Shown: piece by piece, positions 38,582 to 48,312 of the stretch
Layout of the letters: each line of letters starts with the position of its first letter
Position numbering within the stretch: the stretch's first letter is position 1
Assembly (NCBI RefSeq): GCF_000152965.1
Contig: NZ_CH902583.1
Span: 492,302 to 556,301, forward strand
Source: Roseobacter sp. MED193
Lineage (GTDB): Bacteria; Pseudomonadota; Alphaproteobacteria; Rhodobacterales; Rhodobacteraceae
Direction of reading: 5' to 3'
DNA length: 64,000 nt
Translations under genes and position numbers: made by a program
The notes under the pieces: model-generated
Databases searched by the model: none
What the model saw: only the letters and a program-made list of their open reading frames with translations
Told to the model about the DNA's origin: nothing

Positions 38582-39904
38582 TTAGCGGAAGGCGAGAAGG
38601 TTGCCCTTGCTCGACACCACGTAAAGAGTATTGCCAGCGATTACCGGTGCAGCGGTCGCCCCGCCCGGGATTTCGATGCTCTGCGACAGGCTGCCATCGC
38701 GCGGATCAAACAGGCGCAGCTGCCCATCATTGGAGGCAATCAGCACCTGCCCTCCCGCTACAATTGGGCCGTAATGGGCGACAACGGCAGCGCGTTTACC
38801 AGGCTTGTCTTTCAGGTATCCCGGTAGATCAACCGCCCAAATCAGCGCACCACTCTTTGCATCTAGCCGCAGCAGTTGATTGCGGTCACTGATCTGAAAC
38901 AGGCTGTTACCTGCGGGCCAAACCGGACCAATCGCCCCCTCTTGCGCGGTCCAGATCCGATCACCATTGGAGGTATCAAAGGCCACGGTCCGCCCAGAGT
39001 GGTTTCCAACATAGGCGCGCTGTCCCACAAGAACCGGCTCACCAGTAACATCACTAATCCGCGCCAGCGTAGAGCCCACACGCTGCCCCGCAACCGAGGC
39101 ACTCCAGCGGCGCAGCCCACCCCGACGGAACGTCGCGACCAAGTCACCGGAACCAAAGGCAAAAATCACCAGGTCCTTTGTCAATACAGGAGCCGGAGCG
39201 CCCAAAACATTCGAAGCACTTGGCGTACCTTCAACCTGCCATGCGATGCGACCGTCTTTGGCATGAATTGCCCAACCCGTGTCGTCTCCGGCCACCAGAT
39301 AGATCAGCCCATCGCGCACCGTCGGAACGCCGGATCCTGTTGCATCCAGTTCCTGACGCCAGATCTGTTTCCCACTCGTTGCGTCCAGCGCAGTCAGCAC
39401 GCCAAAACCGGAGGAGACATAAAGAACCCCATCCGCATAGGCCATGCCACCGCCAGTCGCTTGCCCTTCTTCGTCGCGCGAAGGAACCAAATCGCTATTC
39501 CACAACAACTGCCCCGAGGGTGAGACAGCGGACACCCGCGCCGCACTGTCCAGCGTGTAGATCCGACCATCCGCCACCACAGGGCGCGTGTTGATCCGCT
39601 GCTTGCGTCCGTCACCGGCGCCGATTGGCACCGACCAAGCCAGGCTTGGAGAGGTACTTAGCGCGGGATGCGCCGTACGGTAGGAAGGATTGCCGTGGCT
39701 TTGTGACCAGTTCGCATTGGCAACCTGCTTGGGCAATGAAATTGCCGCCGACTGGTTTACCGTTTCTATTTCACTATCAGGCCTGATTGCTTCGCGCTTT
39801 CCAGGCAGAATCACCTCTGGCTCGCTGCAGGCTGAAAGCCCCATTGCCAGTGCGCTGCTGCACAGCAAGATCCGTACCAAAGAAAAGGAATTAGCTGCCG
39901 TCAT
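38582..39904 (-). CDS. bamB: PQQ-like beta-propeller lipoprotein (BamB)
   Basis: 440 residues with a lipoprotein signal (lipobox LSAC near residue 26). Repeated beta-propeller blades with WSQSHGNPSY, ALDATSGKQIW, FDTSNGDRIW and DAKSGALIWAVDL, the usual BamB pattern of outer-membrane protein assembly. Lies between the TPR protein and der, the common order for this complex in alphaproteobacteria. Confidence 0.9.
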   Translation of the reverse strand: MTAANSFSLVRILLCSSALAMGLSACSEPEVILPGKREAIRPDSEIETVNQSAAISLPKQVANANWSQSHGNPSYRTAHPALSTSPSLAWSVPIGAGDGRKQRINTRPVVADGRIYTLDSAARVSAVSPSGQLLWNSDLVPSRDEEGQATGGGMAYADGVLYVSSGFGVLTALDATSGKQIWRQELDATGSGVPTVRDGLIYLVAGDDTGWAIHAKDGRIAWQVEGTPSASNVLGAPAPVLTKDLVIFAFGSGDLVATFRRGGLRRWSASVAGQRVGSTLARISDVTGEPVLVGQRAYVGNHSGRTVAFDTSNGDRIWTAQEGAIGPVWPAGNSLFQISDRNQLLRLDAKSGALIWAVDLPGYLKDKPGKRAAVVAHYGPIVAGGQVLIASNDGQLRLFDPRDGSLSQSIEIPGGATAAPVIAGNTLYVVSSKGNLLAFR

Positions 39905-39962
39905 GACCCTGCCCCGTACCCATTAGTATGCTTGTTTCCGCAGGTTGGTACTGCGGTTGTTG

Positions 39963-40634
39963 TTAACCTTCTGAGACGACAGCCTCGTCCAGCGCCCCAC
40001 CCAAGGCCACAATCACTTGCGTTGCCCGTTCTTTCAAGTCCGCAGTGACGCCTGCATCCTCTACAATTGCTTTCAGGCGGTCAATTGCCGCTTCAGCATT
40101 GCCTTCTTCGATATCCAAAAGCGCGATTTGCTCTGCGGCCAACAACGCCAGAGGCGCGCCGGGCTGGGCAAGAGCATCAAACTGCAACCGGCGCTCTGCG
40201 GTACTCAGGCTGTCTTGCTGCAGGCCCAGGGCCTTGAAACTGGCAATATGGCGGTAGATCAAAGGCAAATCACCATCCAGAGCAACCGTTTGCAGACGTG
40301 CAACCGCCTCCTCTGGCTGTCCCGCATCGGCCAGAGCACCAGCCTGTAGCATCGCCAAGACAGCCGCACCCCCAGGCGTTTTGGCTGAAATTTCATTCAG
40401 AGCTTCCGCCCGGGGCTGCCCCTCATCAGACGAGAGGGCAGCAATCATTTCATCCCCCAGTGTCTGAGCAGCGGCCAGATCCTTGGCCTTGTTGTATTCG
40501 CTAAAGGCAGCGCCCCCGACGATCAACACAACCGCCAGCCCCCCGATCCAGCCATAGCGTTTCAGCATCACGAACAGACGATCGCGACGCACCTCTTCTG
40601 TAACTTCTTCGATAAAGCTGTCAGTGTCGCTCAT
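39963..40634 (-). CDS. single-TM tetratricopeptide-like protein (YfgM type)
   Basis: 223 residues. Cytoplasmic N-terminus, one TM (GWIGGLAVVLIVGGAAFSEY, about 27–46), then an Ala-rich helical repeat domain in the periplasm. The family (DUF2133/YfgM) links to the SecYEG translocon and periplasmic chaperones. It is the first gene of the set with bamB and der, with short gaps between the genes. Confidence 0.85.
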   Translation of the reverse strand: MSDTDSFIEEVTEEVRRDRLFVMLKRYGWIGGLAVVLIVGGAAFSEYNKAKDLAAAQTLGDEMIAALSSDEGQPRAEALNEISAKTPGGAAVLAMLQAGALADAGQPEEAVARLQTVALDGDLPLIYRHIASFKALGLQQDSLSTAERRLQFDALAQPGAPLALLAAEQIALLDIEEGNAEAAIDRLKAIVEDAGVTADLKERATQVIVALGGALDEAVVSEG

Positions 40635-40915
40635 GGTATATGTCCCCGAAGTGCCATCCCCGCCGCCACAGCGATGGGAGACAGATATTTCCTCTTTCGC
40701 CCCTCATATCCTGCCTGCATCATCAAGCCAAGTGCCCCATTGCAGGGGAAATTTAGGCAAACCTCTACTTTTTTCCAATAAATCTGAGCTGAACTGTTCC
40801 GTTTAGTGTGGACAATACTTAGATCGCGACTATCAATTCGCAGCAGATCTGGCGGGATCTCCGGTGTGTTTGGTCACCTGCGTTTACCAAACGAAAAGAT
40901 TTTGAAAGGCCCGAG

Positions 40916-42178
40916 ATGAAACTGATCCCCCTTATAACCGCCGTTTTGGTCACCCTACTGCTGTATTTCCTAGTCATCGAGCGTGAAACACTGCTGGCTT
41001 TCGCCCGTGGCGAAGGGGCAGAAGACATTACACAATCAGCTCCTGCAGAAACAGGTGCAGAAAGCACCGACCAGTCCGGCGCCGATGAGCTGCTGGCAGA
41101 AAATCGCATCGGAGTGGTTGCCCTCCATAGCCAAGCACAGGTTTTTGACCGGGCGGTGATCCTGCGCGGCATGACCCAGGCAGTGCGCGAGGTTGATCTG
41201 CGTGCTGAAACCTCCTCTACTGTGATCTCTGAACCTCTGCGCAAGGGGGTGCAGGTTCAAAAAGGTGACGTCCTATGCCGCCTCGATCCCGGCACCCGCC
41301 CGGCGGCGTTGCTGGAAGCACAGGCCCGGCTGACCGAAGCCCGCGCTAATATGCCCGTGTCAGAGGCCCGCCTTGATGAGGCCAACGCAAAACTGAGCGA
41401 GGCAATCATCAATCTCACCGCTGCCGAGAAACTCTCGGAGGGCGGATATGCCTCTGAAACCCGCCTGGCGGCCTCCAAAGCGACAGAACGCTCTGCAGTG
41501 GCAGGCGTGGCCAGCGCAAAGGGTGGGCTGGAAACCGCAAAAGCGGGGATCGAAGCAGCCCTTGCCGCTGTTGGAGCCGCGCAAAAGGAAATTGAACGCC
41601 TGACCATTGTCGCCCCCTTTGATGGATTGCTGGAAAGCGACAGCGCGGAACTCGGTAGCCTGGTTCTGCCCGGGGACCACTGCGCTACAGTGATTCAGCT
41701 CGACACGATCAAGGTTGTCGGCTTTGTCCCAGAAACCCAGGTCAATCGCGTCAGTCTGGGGTCCCCTGCACAAGCGGAATTGGCCACCGGCGCCCAGATC
41801 CAAGGTGTTGTGAGCTTTGTCAGCCGCTCTGCGGATCAGGCCACCCGCACCTTCGAGGTGGAAATCACCGTTGCGAACCCGGATCTCGCGATCCGCGACG
41901 GGCAGACAGCGGATATCGCAATTGCCGCTCAGGGGGCGACAGCCCATAAGCTGCCGCAGTCTGCGCTCACTCTCAACAAAGACGGGCAGCTTGGCGTCAG
42001 GCTCGTCAATGCCGACCAAACAGCCGGTTTTGCTGCGGTTGAATTGCTGCGCGACGAAGCCGACGGAATTTGGGTCGCAGGCCTGCCGGAACAGGCAGAT
42101 GTTATTGTCACGGGACAGGATTTTGTCACCAGCGGTGTCGCCGTTGCTCCCAGTTATCTGAATGAGGCCACCCAATGA
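40916..42178 (+). CDS. RND efflux periplasmic adaptor
   Basis: 420 residues. N-terminal TM (LIPLITAVLVTLLLYFLVI) then a lipoyl/barrel-sandwich domain (LRKGVQVQKGDVLCRLDPGT), an alpha-hairpin rich in Ala/Glu (about 140–210), the return strand VAPFDGLLESDSAELGSLVLPGD, and a beta-barrel with ...VRLVNADQTA. The stop overlaps the permease start by four bases, so the two are translationally coupled. No outer-membrane channel gene is in this window. Confidence 0.93.
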   Translation: MKLIPLITAVLVTLLLYFLVIERETLLAFARGEGAEDITQSAPAETGAESTDQSGADELLAENRIGVVALHSQAQVFDRAVILRGMTQAVREVDLRAETSSTVISEPLRKGVQVQKGDVLCRLDPGTRPAALLEAQARLTEARANMPVSEARLDEANAKLSEAIINLTAAEKLSEGGYASETRLAASKATERSAVAGVASAKGGLETAKAGIEAALAAVGAAQKEIERLTIVAPFDGLLESDSAELGSLVLPGDHCATVIQLDTIKVVGFVPETQVNRVSLGSPAQAELATGAQIQGVVSFVSRSADQATRTFEVEITVANPDLAIRDGQTADIAIAAQGATAHKLPQSALTLNKDGQLGVRLVNADQTAGFAAVELLRDEADGIWVAGLPEQADVIVTGQDFVTSGVAVAPSYLNEATQ

Positions 42179-45100
42179 TCGGCGTCGTCTCCTGGGCTGC
42201 AGACCGCGCCCGAATGGTTATCGCCTTCATCATGATTTCGATCTTGGTTGGGGGCTTTGCCTATTCCAGCCTGCCCAAAGAGGGCGAGCCGGATATCGAA
42301 ATCCCTGCCCTTTTCATCTCTGTCTCTTTCCCCGGCATTTCAGCCGAAGATGCCGAAAGCCTGCTGGTCAAGGTCATGGAAACCGAGCTGGCCGATCTCG
42401 ACGGGCTCGATAAGATGAGTGCCACCGCGGCGGAAAACTACGCGGGTGTGGCGCTGGAGTTCGACTTTGGCTGGGACAAGACCGCCGTGATGGCGGATGT
42501 GCGCGATGCCATGACACGGGCAGAGGCGGAGTTCCCTGACGGGGCCGAGACCTACTCGCTGACGGAAATCAACTTTTCTGAATTCCCCATTGTGATCGTC
42601 AACCTGACTGGCGCGGTGCCGGAACGCACCATGGCCCGTATCGCCAAGGATCTGCAGGACGAGATTGAGGCGCTAGACGCGGTACTGGAGGCCGGCATTG
42701 CCGGCAATCGCGACGAGATGGTCGAGGTTATCATCGACCCTCTGCGCCTGGAATCCTACAACATCACAGCGGTTGAGCTGATCAATGTGGTGCAAAACAA
42801 CAACCAGTTGATTGCCGCAGGTGAGGTGGAAACCGAACAAGGGACCTTTTCGGTCAAGATCCCGTCGTCCTTCAATGACGTAAACGATATCTACGGTCTG
42901 CCGGTCAAAACCAATGGCGACCGCATCGTAACCTTGGGTGAGTTGGCAGAGATCAATTTCACCTTTGAAGACCGCGAAGGCACCGCTCGTTTCAACGGGG
43001 ACGATACCGTCGCCTTGCAGGTGGTAAAGCGCAAAGGCTTTAACCTGATCGACACGGTAGATCTGGTGAAAGAAACCCTGGCCAAGGCCCAGACCAAATG
43101 GCCGCCAGAGCTCAAAGCCTCTGTGACCCTGGGGACCTCCAATGACCAGAGCCGGGTGGTTGGCTCCATGGTGAGCCAGCTGGAGGGTTCGGTTCTGACA
43201 GCCGTGGCGCTGGTGATGATCGTGGTTCTGGCCTCCCTTGGCAGCCGCGCGGCCCTGCTCGTGGGCTTTGCAATTCCTACCTCTTTCCTGCTCTGCTTTG
43301 CCTTCCTGGCCGTGATGGGGGTCTCTATCTCAAACATCGTCATGTTTGGCCTGATCCTGGCTGTTGGGATGCTGGTGGATGGGGCCATCGTGGTGGTGGA
43401 ATATGCTGACAAACGCATCAAAGAGGGCACCGGCCCGATGCATGCCTATGTTGAGGCAGCTCAGCGGATGTTCTGGCCGATTGTCTCCTCTACTGCGACC
43501 ACGCTCTGTGCATTCCTGCCAATGCTGTTCTGGCCTGGGGTGCCCGGTCAGTTCATGGGTATGTTGCCGGTCACGCTGATCTTTGTTCTCTCCGCCTCTT
43601 TGGTGGTGGCGCTGATCTACCTGCCGGTTATGGGTGGCTTGTCCGGGCGCATCAGTCGCGTGTTTGAAGGCACGTCCAACTGGTTACGCTCTGTCGCGCC
43701 CTGGTGGCTACGGGCTCTTTTGGTTCCCCCTGCCCTTTGGGGCATGTTTGTCGGCGCCATGCAGATGCTCAATCCAAGCTACCTTTTGCCGGAGGGCACC
43801 GCCCCCCTCGCGGGGCTCGCCTTTGGTGGGCTGGTCTTCATTGTCGCGGCCTTTGCCGCCTCGATCACTCTGGGTGCCACAAAAATCACCCGCAAAGAAC
43901 GCAGCGTTCAAGCGGGATATCATCACACCGCCTTTGGCTATGTGATCAAATTCATTGCCGGCAACCCGGTAATGCCGCTGGTTACCCTAGTCGTCGTCGC
44001 CTTTGGCATCAGCACGGTGTTCACCATGTTTGGCGAAAACAATTATGGCGTGGAGTTCTTTGTAGAATCTGAACCGGAACAGGCCACCGCCTATGTCCGC
44101 GCTCGTGGTAACCTCAGCCTGCATGAGCAAGACCAGATGGTACAGCAGGCCGAACAGGCCATCATGGCCCATCCGGCTGTGATCAATGTCTTCTCTTTTG
44201 CCGGCGAAGGCGGGTTGTCGACTGGCGGTCCCAGCAACAACCAGGCCCCGGCCGATACCGTGGGTCAGGTGCAGTTCGAAATCATCCCCTGGGAGGATCG
44301 CCCCACCCAGACCGAGACCTGGTTCTTTGATCTGCTGACACGCGAAGTCACTGCGACCAAGTTTGACGGTAACACCGTGATTGAAGAGCTGAACAGCGAA
44401 CTGGCAAAAATCCCTGGATTTTTTGTTGAGATCAATGCTCTGGAGCAGGGTCCTGGCTCTGGCAAGCCATTGCATCTGCGGATACGCGGCGACAGCTGGG
44501 AAGCACTGGCCAATTCAACGCTCGCGGCGCGCGCCAAATTTGACGCAACCCCGGGGCTCACCCTGGTCGAAGACAGCCTGCCCCTGCCCGGAATCGACTG
44601 GCAGATCGACGTGGATGTGGAAAAGGCCGGTCGCTATGGCGCGGATGTGGCCACCGTGGGTGCTATGGTGCAGCTGGTAACACGCGGGATCTTGTTGGAC
44701 ACCATGCGGGTCGACAGCTCTGATGAGGAAATCGAAATCCGCGTCCGCCTGCCCGATGAAGATCGGGTTCTGGCAACCCTGGACAATCTGAAAGTGCGCA
44801 CCGCGGATGGTTTGGTCCCGCTGTCAAACTTCATCACCCGCAAACCTGTGCCAAAACTGGCGCAGATCAACCGGGTCGACCAGGAGCGCTACTATGATGT
44901 CAAAGCGGATGTCGAGAGCGGCCTGCATAGTGTGTCGATTGATAACCCCCATGGCGAAGGTCAGCTCATCCTCGCACTGATCAAGACTATTCCCGATGGG
45001 CTGCCCCCCAAAGGCGAGGTGGTTACGGATGCCAATGGCAAAGAATACACCATTTACCAGTATGTTGCCTTTGAGACCCGCGAAGCTGTGCAGCAGGCCA

Positions 45101-45990
45101 TCGATGGCGGTGCCAAGGTCTCTTTGGTAAACGCCAACGAACGCATCGCCAAAATAACCGAATGGCTCGAGACAAACCCGCTGGATCCACGGGTGGACTG
45201 GGAATGGACTGGGGATCAGGACGAGCAGGCCGAATCCGGCGCTTTCCTGTCCAAGGCCTTTGCCGGGGCACTGGCTCTGATGTTCGTGATCCTGCTGGCG
45301 CAGTTCAACTCCTTCTATAACTCGGTGCTGGTGCTGCTGGCGGTGGTGCTGTCCACCACTGGCGTGCTGATCGGGATGATGGTGATGCAACAGCCGTTTT
45401 CGATCATCATGACAGGCACCGGGATTGTGGCTCTGGCAGGGATCGTGGTGAACAACAATATTGTTCTGATCGATACCTATCAGGAGTTCAGCCAGCACAT
45501 GCCGCGGATCGAGGCGATCATTCGCACCGCCGAGGCCCGGATCCGTCCGGTTCTGCTGACCACCGTCACCACCATGGCAGGCCTGGCCCCGATGATGTTT
45601 GGTATCAGCCTGGACTTTATTGGTGGTGGTTATTCCATCGACAGCCCCACAGCGCTGTGGTGGAAGCAACTGGCCACAGCGGTGGTCTTTGGCCTCGGCA
45701 TCGCGACAGTGCTCACACTGATGGTAACCCCCTCGCTGCTGGCTATCCGCGTCTGGCTCTCGACCTACCTGAACTGGATGGGACGTCTGCTTGCCCGCGT
45801 AAGCGGCGGTCGCTCTAGCCGGATTGCCCAGGACATGCGACTGGCGAAAAGAGCGCGCAAGCTGCCAACCAGCGAAATCATCTGGGATGATTTGATCTCT
45901 GCGCAGCCGCTGGGCAAATCCAGCCACGTCGAAACGGATGCGACCTCGGAGGTAAAACCCGGCTCTGGTGCCCTGCGCGCGGCGGAGTAA
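42175..45990 (+). CDS. RND-family efflux permease (long form)
   Basis: 1271 residues, about 200 longer than usual RND pumps. Proton-driven inner-membrane exporter of the AcrB fold: TM1, then a large periplasmic domain with PGISAEDAESLLVK, the TM4 block GLILAVGMLVDGAIVVVEYAD, and the second half with GIVALAGIVVNNNIVLIDTY. The extra length is mainly a mid-protein insert (about residues 510–600) with two or more extra hydrophobic segments (PALWGMFVGAMQML and LAGLAFGGLVFIVAAFAA). The C-terminus has a long cytoplasmic tail. Substrate unknown. Confidence 0.92.
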   Translation: MIGVVSWAADRARMVIAFIMISILVGGFAYSSLPKEGEPDIEIPALFISVSFPGISAEDAESLLVKVMETELADLDGLDKMSATAAENYAGVALEFDFGWDKTAVMADVRDAMTRAEAEFPDGAETYSLTEINFSEFPIVIVNLTGAVPERTMARIAKDLQDEIEALDAVLEAGIAGNRDEMVEVIIDPLRLESYNITAVELINVVQNNNQLIAAGEVETEQGTFSVKIPSSFNDVNDIYGLPVKTNGDRIVTLGELAEINFTFEDREGTARFNGDDTVALQVVKRKGFNLIDTVDLVKETLAKAQTKWPPELKASVTLGTSNDQSRVVGSMVSQLEGSVLTAVALVMIVVLASLGSRAALLVGFAIPTSFLLCFAFLAVMGVSISNIVMFGLILAVGMLVDGAIVVVEYADKRIKEGTGPMHAYVEAAQRMFWPIVSSTATTLCAFLPMLFWPGVPGQFMGMLPVTLIFVLSASLVVALIYLPVMGGLSGRISRVFEGTSNWLRSVAPWWLRALLVPPALWGMFVGAMQMLNPSYLLPEGTAPLAGLAFGGLVFIVAAFAASITLGATKITRKERSVQAGYHHTAFGYVIKFIAGNPVMPLVTLVVVAFGISTVFTMFGENNYGVEFFVESEPEQATAYVRARGNLSLHEQDQMVQQAEQAIMAHPAVINVFSFAGEGGLSTGGPSNNQAPADTVGQVQFEIIPWEDRPTQTETWFFDLLTREVTATKFDGNTVIEELNSELAKIPGFFVEINALEQGPGSGKPLHLRIRGDSWEALANSTLAARAKFDATPGLTLVEDSLPLPGIDWQIDVDVEKAGRYGADVATVGAMVQLVTRGILLDTMRVDSSDEEIEIRVRLPDEDRVLATLDNLKVRTADGLVPLSNFITRKPVPKLAQINRVDQERYYDVKADVESGLHSVSIDNPHGEGQLILALIKTIPDGLPPKGEVVTDANGKEYTIYQYVAFETREAVQQAIDGGAKVSLVNANERIAKITEWLETNPLDPRVDWEWTGDQDEQAESGAFLSKAFAGALALMFVILLAQFNSFYNSVLVLLAVVLSTTGVLIGMMVMQQPFSIIMTGTGIVALAGIVVNNNIVLIDTYQEFSQHMPRIEAIIRTAEARIRPVLLTTVTTMAGLAPMMFGISLDFIGGGYSIDSPTALWWKQLATAVVFGLGIATVLTLMVTPSLLAIRVWLSTYLNWMGRLLARVSGGRSSRIAQDMRLAKRARKLPTSEIIWDDLISAQPLGKSSHVETDATSEVKPGSGALRAAE

Positions 45991-46039
45991 GGCAGCCCCC
46001 ATTTGAACGCAGACTTCTCTGCTGAACCCAATCAATAAG

Positions 46040-46073
46040 AGCGCTGTTGGACCTCCTCCGACGGCGCTTTTTC
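46040..46073 (+). terminator. terminator after the RND genes
   Basis: A 12-bp stem (AGCGCTGTTGGA / TCCGACGGCGCT, two T·G pairs) and T5, starting 50 bases after the permease stop. Confidence 0.75.
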
Positions 46074-46190
46074 TTTGCCGGAATTTTCCTGAATCCCCAC
46101 CTGAATGCGCGTTGTCTTTTACGATTTCTTAGAGCGGCCACGCGAATATGCCAATCAGTCGCATTTGCTTCAAATAGGGAAAATTAAAAG

Positions 46191-47417
46191 TTGCTGAAAA
46201 CTCCAAACTCTGCTGCAGGTCTCTCACATTCTCAGGCCCTGACAGCGGCAGAAAGCCTCGTGCAGCGCGCCAAATCGGAACCTCTGAACGATGGCGGGGT
46301 GAGGACATCACAGCTGCTGTCTGAAGCGCTTTCCCTGGACCCGCACCACCATGCCGCACAGGTGCTTCAAGAACGGCTCCATCAGATGTTTGTGCCCCGG
46401 TGGCACTTTCCGATGCTGGCAGACCAGGCCCGCAACGCCGCATATGCCAAGGCCATCAAGGCCAAGGTCAAGCCCGGAGATGTGGTGCTGGATATCGGCT
46501 GCGGCGCCGGGCTGACCGCGATGCTGGCGGCACGTGCTGGGGCGAAACATGTCTATACCTGCGAGCAGCAACCGCTGATCGCCCAGGCCGCCAAACAGGT
46601 GATCAAAGACAATGGGCTGAGCGAGCGCATCACAGTGCTGCAAAAATGGTCCCATGACATCGTTGTTGGCGTCGATATGCCAGAGCCCGCAGATCTGGTC
46701 CTGTCGGAGATTGTCGATACCGTGTTACTGGGTGAAGGCGCGCTGGCGACTCTCACCCATGCCATGGCGCGGCTGGCAAAGCCCAATGCCCGTGCGATCC
46801 CGGAACGCGGTGTTCTTAAGGCACAACTGGTCGAAAGCCAGAAGTTGCTCGATCAATGGCAACCGCAGCAGGCTGAAGGGTTTGATCTCACAGCCTTTAA
46901 CAGGCTAGCGCGCGTTGCACAGATCACGCCGTGCGATTTTGCAACCAGCGCTCTGCGACCCCTGGGGGGCACAACTGAGCTGTTTGACTTTGACTTTGCA
47001 AATCCCCGCATCGACCCGCAGCGAACAACAGCTCAGCTCAGCTGTTCGAAACGGGGCCGGATCCAAGCGGTCTTGGTCAGTTTTGAAATGCAGCTCGCCC
47101 CGGGCGTCCAGGTCGATAACGGCCTGCACTCCGACGGTCATTGGGGGCGCACCGCCTTTTTGCTGGATACCCCCAAAACCGCACACCCTGGTGGTTATCT
47201 GACCGTCACCGCGCAACATGACGCCGCACAGCTCAGCCTTGCGCTCCATGAGGATGAGTTTACCTCTGAAGCCTCCGTACCTGCCGCAATCTGGATGAAC
47301 CAAGCCTGGAGCGGACCACATCCGCTCAAAAAGGGCCATGCCCACTCGCCTAGCCCCTATTTGCCCAGCCCATACTCACCTGAACCAACCGCCCTTTCGG
47401 GGCAGGCCTTGCACTAG
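46191..47417 (+). CDS. SAM-dependent methyltransferase related to arginine methyltransferases
   Basis: 408 residues from a TTG at 46191. Residues about 90–210 form a Rossmann fold with motif I VVLDIGCGAGLTAMLAARAG and the acidic post-I Glu in TCEQQPLI. A double-E-like loop (LSEIVDTVLLGEG) resembles that of PRMT7 and other arginine methyltransferases. The C-terminal part (about 230–380) could be the barrel domain, ending in a Pro/Ser-rich tail (HSPSPYLPSPYSPEPTA). Bacterial PRMT-like enzymes exist but the target is unknown. The upstream region lacks a good ribosome site for the TTG. Confidence 0.75.
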   Translation: MLKTPNSAAGLSHSQALTAAESLVQRAKSEPLNDGGVRTSQLLSEALSLDPHHHAAQVLQERLHQMFVPRWHFPMLADQARNAAYAKAIKAKVKPGDVVLDIGCGAGLTAMLAARAGAKHVYTCEQQPLIAQAAKQVIKDNGLSERITVLQKWSHDIVVGVDMPEPADLVLSEIVDTVLLGEGALATLTHAMARLAKPNARAIPERGVLKAQLVESQKLLDQWQPQQAEGFDLTAFNRLARVAQITPCDFATSALRPLGGTTELFDFDFANPRIDPQRTTAQLSCSKRGRIQAVLVSFEMQLAPGVQVDNGLHSDGHWGRTAFLLDTPKTAHPGGYLTVTAQHDAAQLSLALHEDEFTSEASVPAAIWMNQAWSGPHPLKKGHAHSPSPYLPSPYSPEPTALSGQALH

Positions 47418-47435
47418 GCAATTAGGAGAAAATCA

Positions 47436-47478
47436 GCGCCCTTTCTTGAGCCAGCCATCTCTGGGGAGGGCGCGTTTT
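47436..47478 (+). terminator. possible terminator after the methyltransferase gene
   Basis: A 7-bp stem (GCGCCCT / AGGGCGC) with a long loop that itself can form CCAG/CTGG, followed by TTTT. Weaker than the others. Confidence 0.4.
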
Positions 47479-47554
47479 GCGCTGTCTCCGGCCGCGAGCT
47501 GTGATAGGTTTCCCCTTCACCCTTCCCTGCTGGAACCGGACAAAAGGCTACGTA

Positions 47555-48262
47555 ATGAAGCTCAAGAACAAAACCGTCGTGGTCACAGGCGGCAGTGATG
47601 GCATTGGTAAACACATCTGCCTCAAACTCGCCGCACAGGGCTGCCGCCTGGCTATCCTGGGACGCGATAAGGCCCGCCTGGAAACTGTCTGTGAGACAGC
47701 CCTGTCAGAGGGGGCCGCAGAGGCGCGGAACTATGCCATGGACCTGATGGACGCCAAGGCGATTGCCGCAACTGCGGCGCAGATCCTGGCGGACTTTGGT
47801 GAGATCGACATTCTGATCAATAATGCCGGCATCTGGCACAAAGCTGGCCCACTGGAGAGCATCCCTGCCGATGATCTAGTTGCCACGGTGCAAACCAATC
47901 TCACCGGTTTGATGCAATTGACCCAGGCCTTTTTGCCCGCATTGCGAAACGGCGATGAGGCGGCCATATTGAATGTGGTGTCAAAATCCGGCGTTGTAGC
48001 CCAGGCAGGGCAATCGGTTTATACTGCTACCAAATACGGGGTACGTGGCTTTAGCGATGTGCTGAAACAGGATGAGGCCGAAACCGGTGTGCGGGTTGCT
48101 GCGCTCTATCAAAGTGGCACCAATACGGGGATGTTTGCCAAGGCCGGAGAAGAAGTGCCCAACCATATCTTTACCGAGCCCGATGACCTGGCCGATGTGG
48201 TGGTGTTTATGTTGTCGCGCCCACCAAAATTGTGGATGCATGAGGTACATGTCGAGCTATGA
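47555..48262 (+). CDS. short-chain dehydrogenase/reductase
   Basis: 235 residues from the ATG at 47555. Rossmann NAD(P) motif VVVTGGSDGIGKHI and ILINNAGIWHKAGP, catalytic Ser in NVVSKSG and the YxxxK pair in VYTATKYG. Substrate unknown. An acidic or basic residue after the second strand (ILGRDKAR) suggests NADP use, which is a guess. Stands alone between the methyltransferase and the convergent endonuclease-like gene. Confidence 0.9.
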   Translation: MKLKNKTVVVTGGSDGIGKHICLKLAAQGCRLAILGRDKARLETVCETALSEGAAEARNYAMDLMDAKAIAATAAQILADFGEIDILINNAGIWHKAGPLESIPADDLVATVQTNLTGLMQLTQAFLPALRNGDEAAILNVVSKSGVVAQAGQSVYTATKYGVRGFSDVLKQDEAETGVRVAALYQSGTNTGMFAKAGEEVPNHIFTEPDDLADVVVFMLSRPPKLWMHEVHVEL

Positions 48263-48312
48263 CGCAGAAACAAACCTCTGACAACAAAGGAAGATAGACG
48301 GCGCTGGCCGCA

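Noticed and set aside
44824-46035. 403-residue open frame antisense to the RND permease
   Set aside because: The permease motifs are clear on the plus strand; the antisense product is His/Gln/Arg-rich and unlike known proteins.
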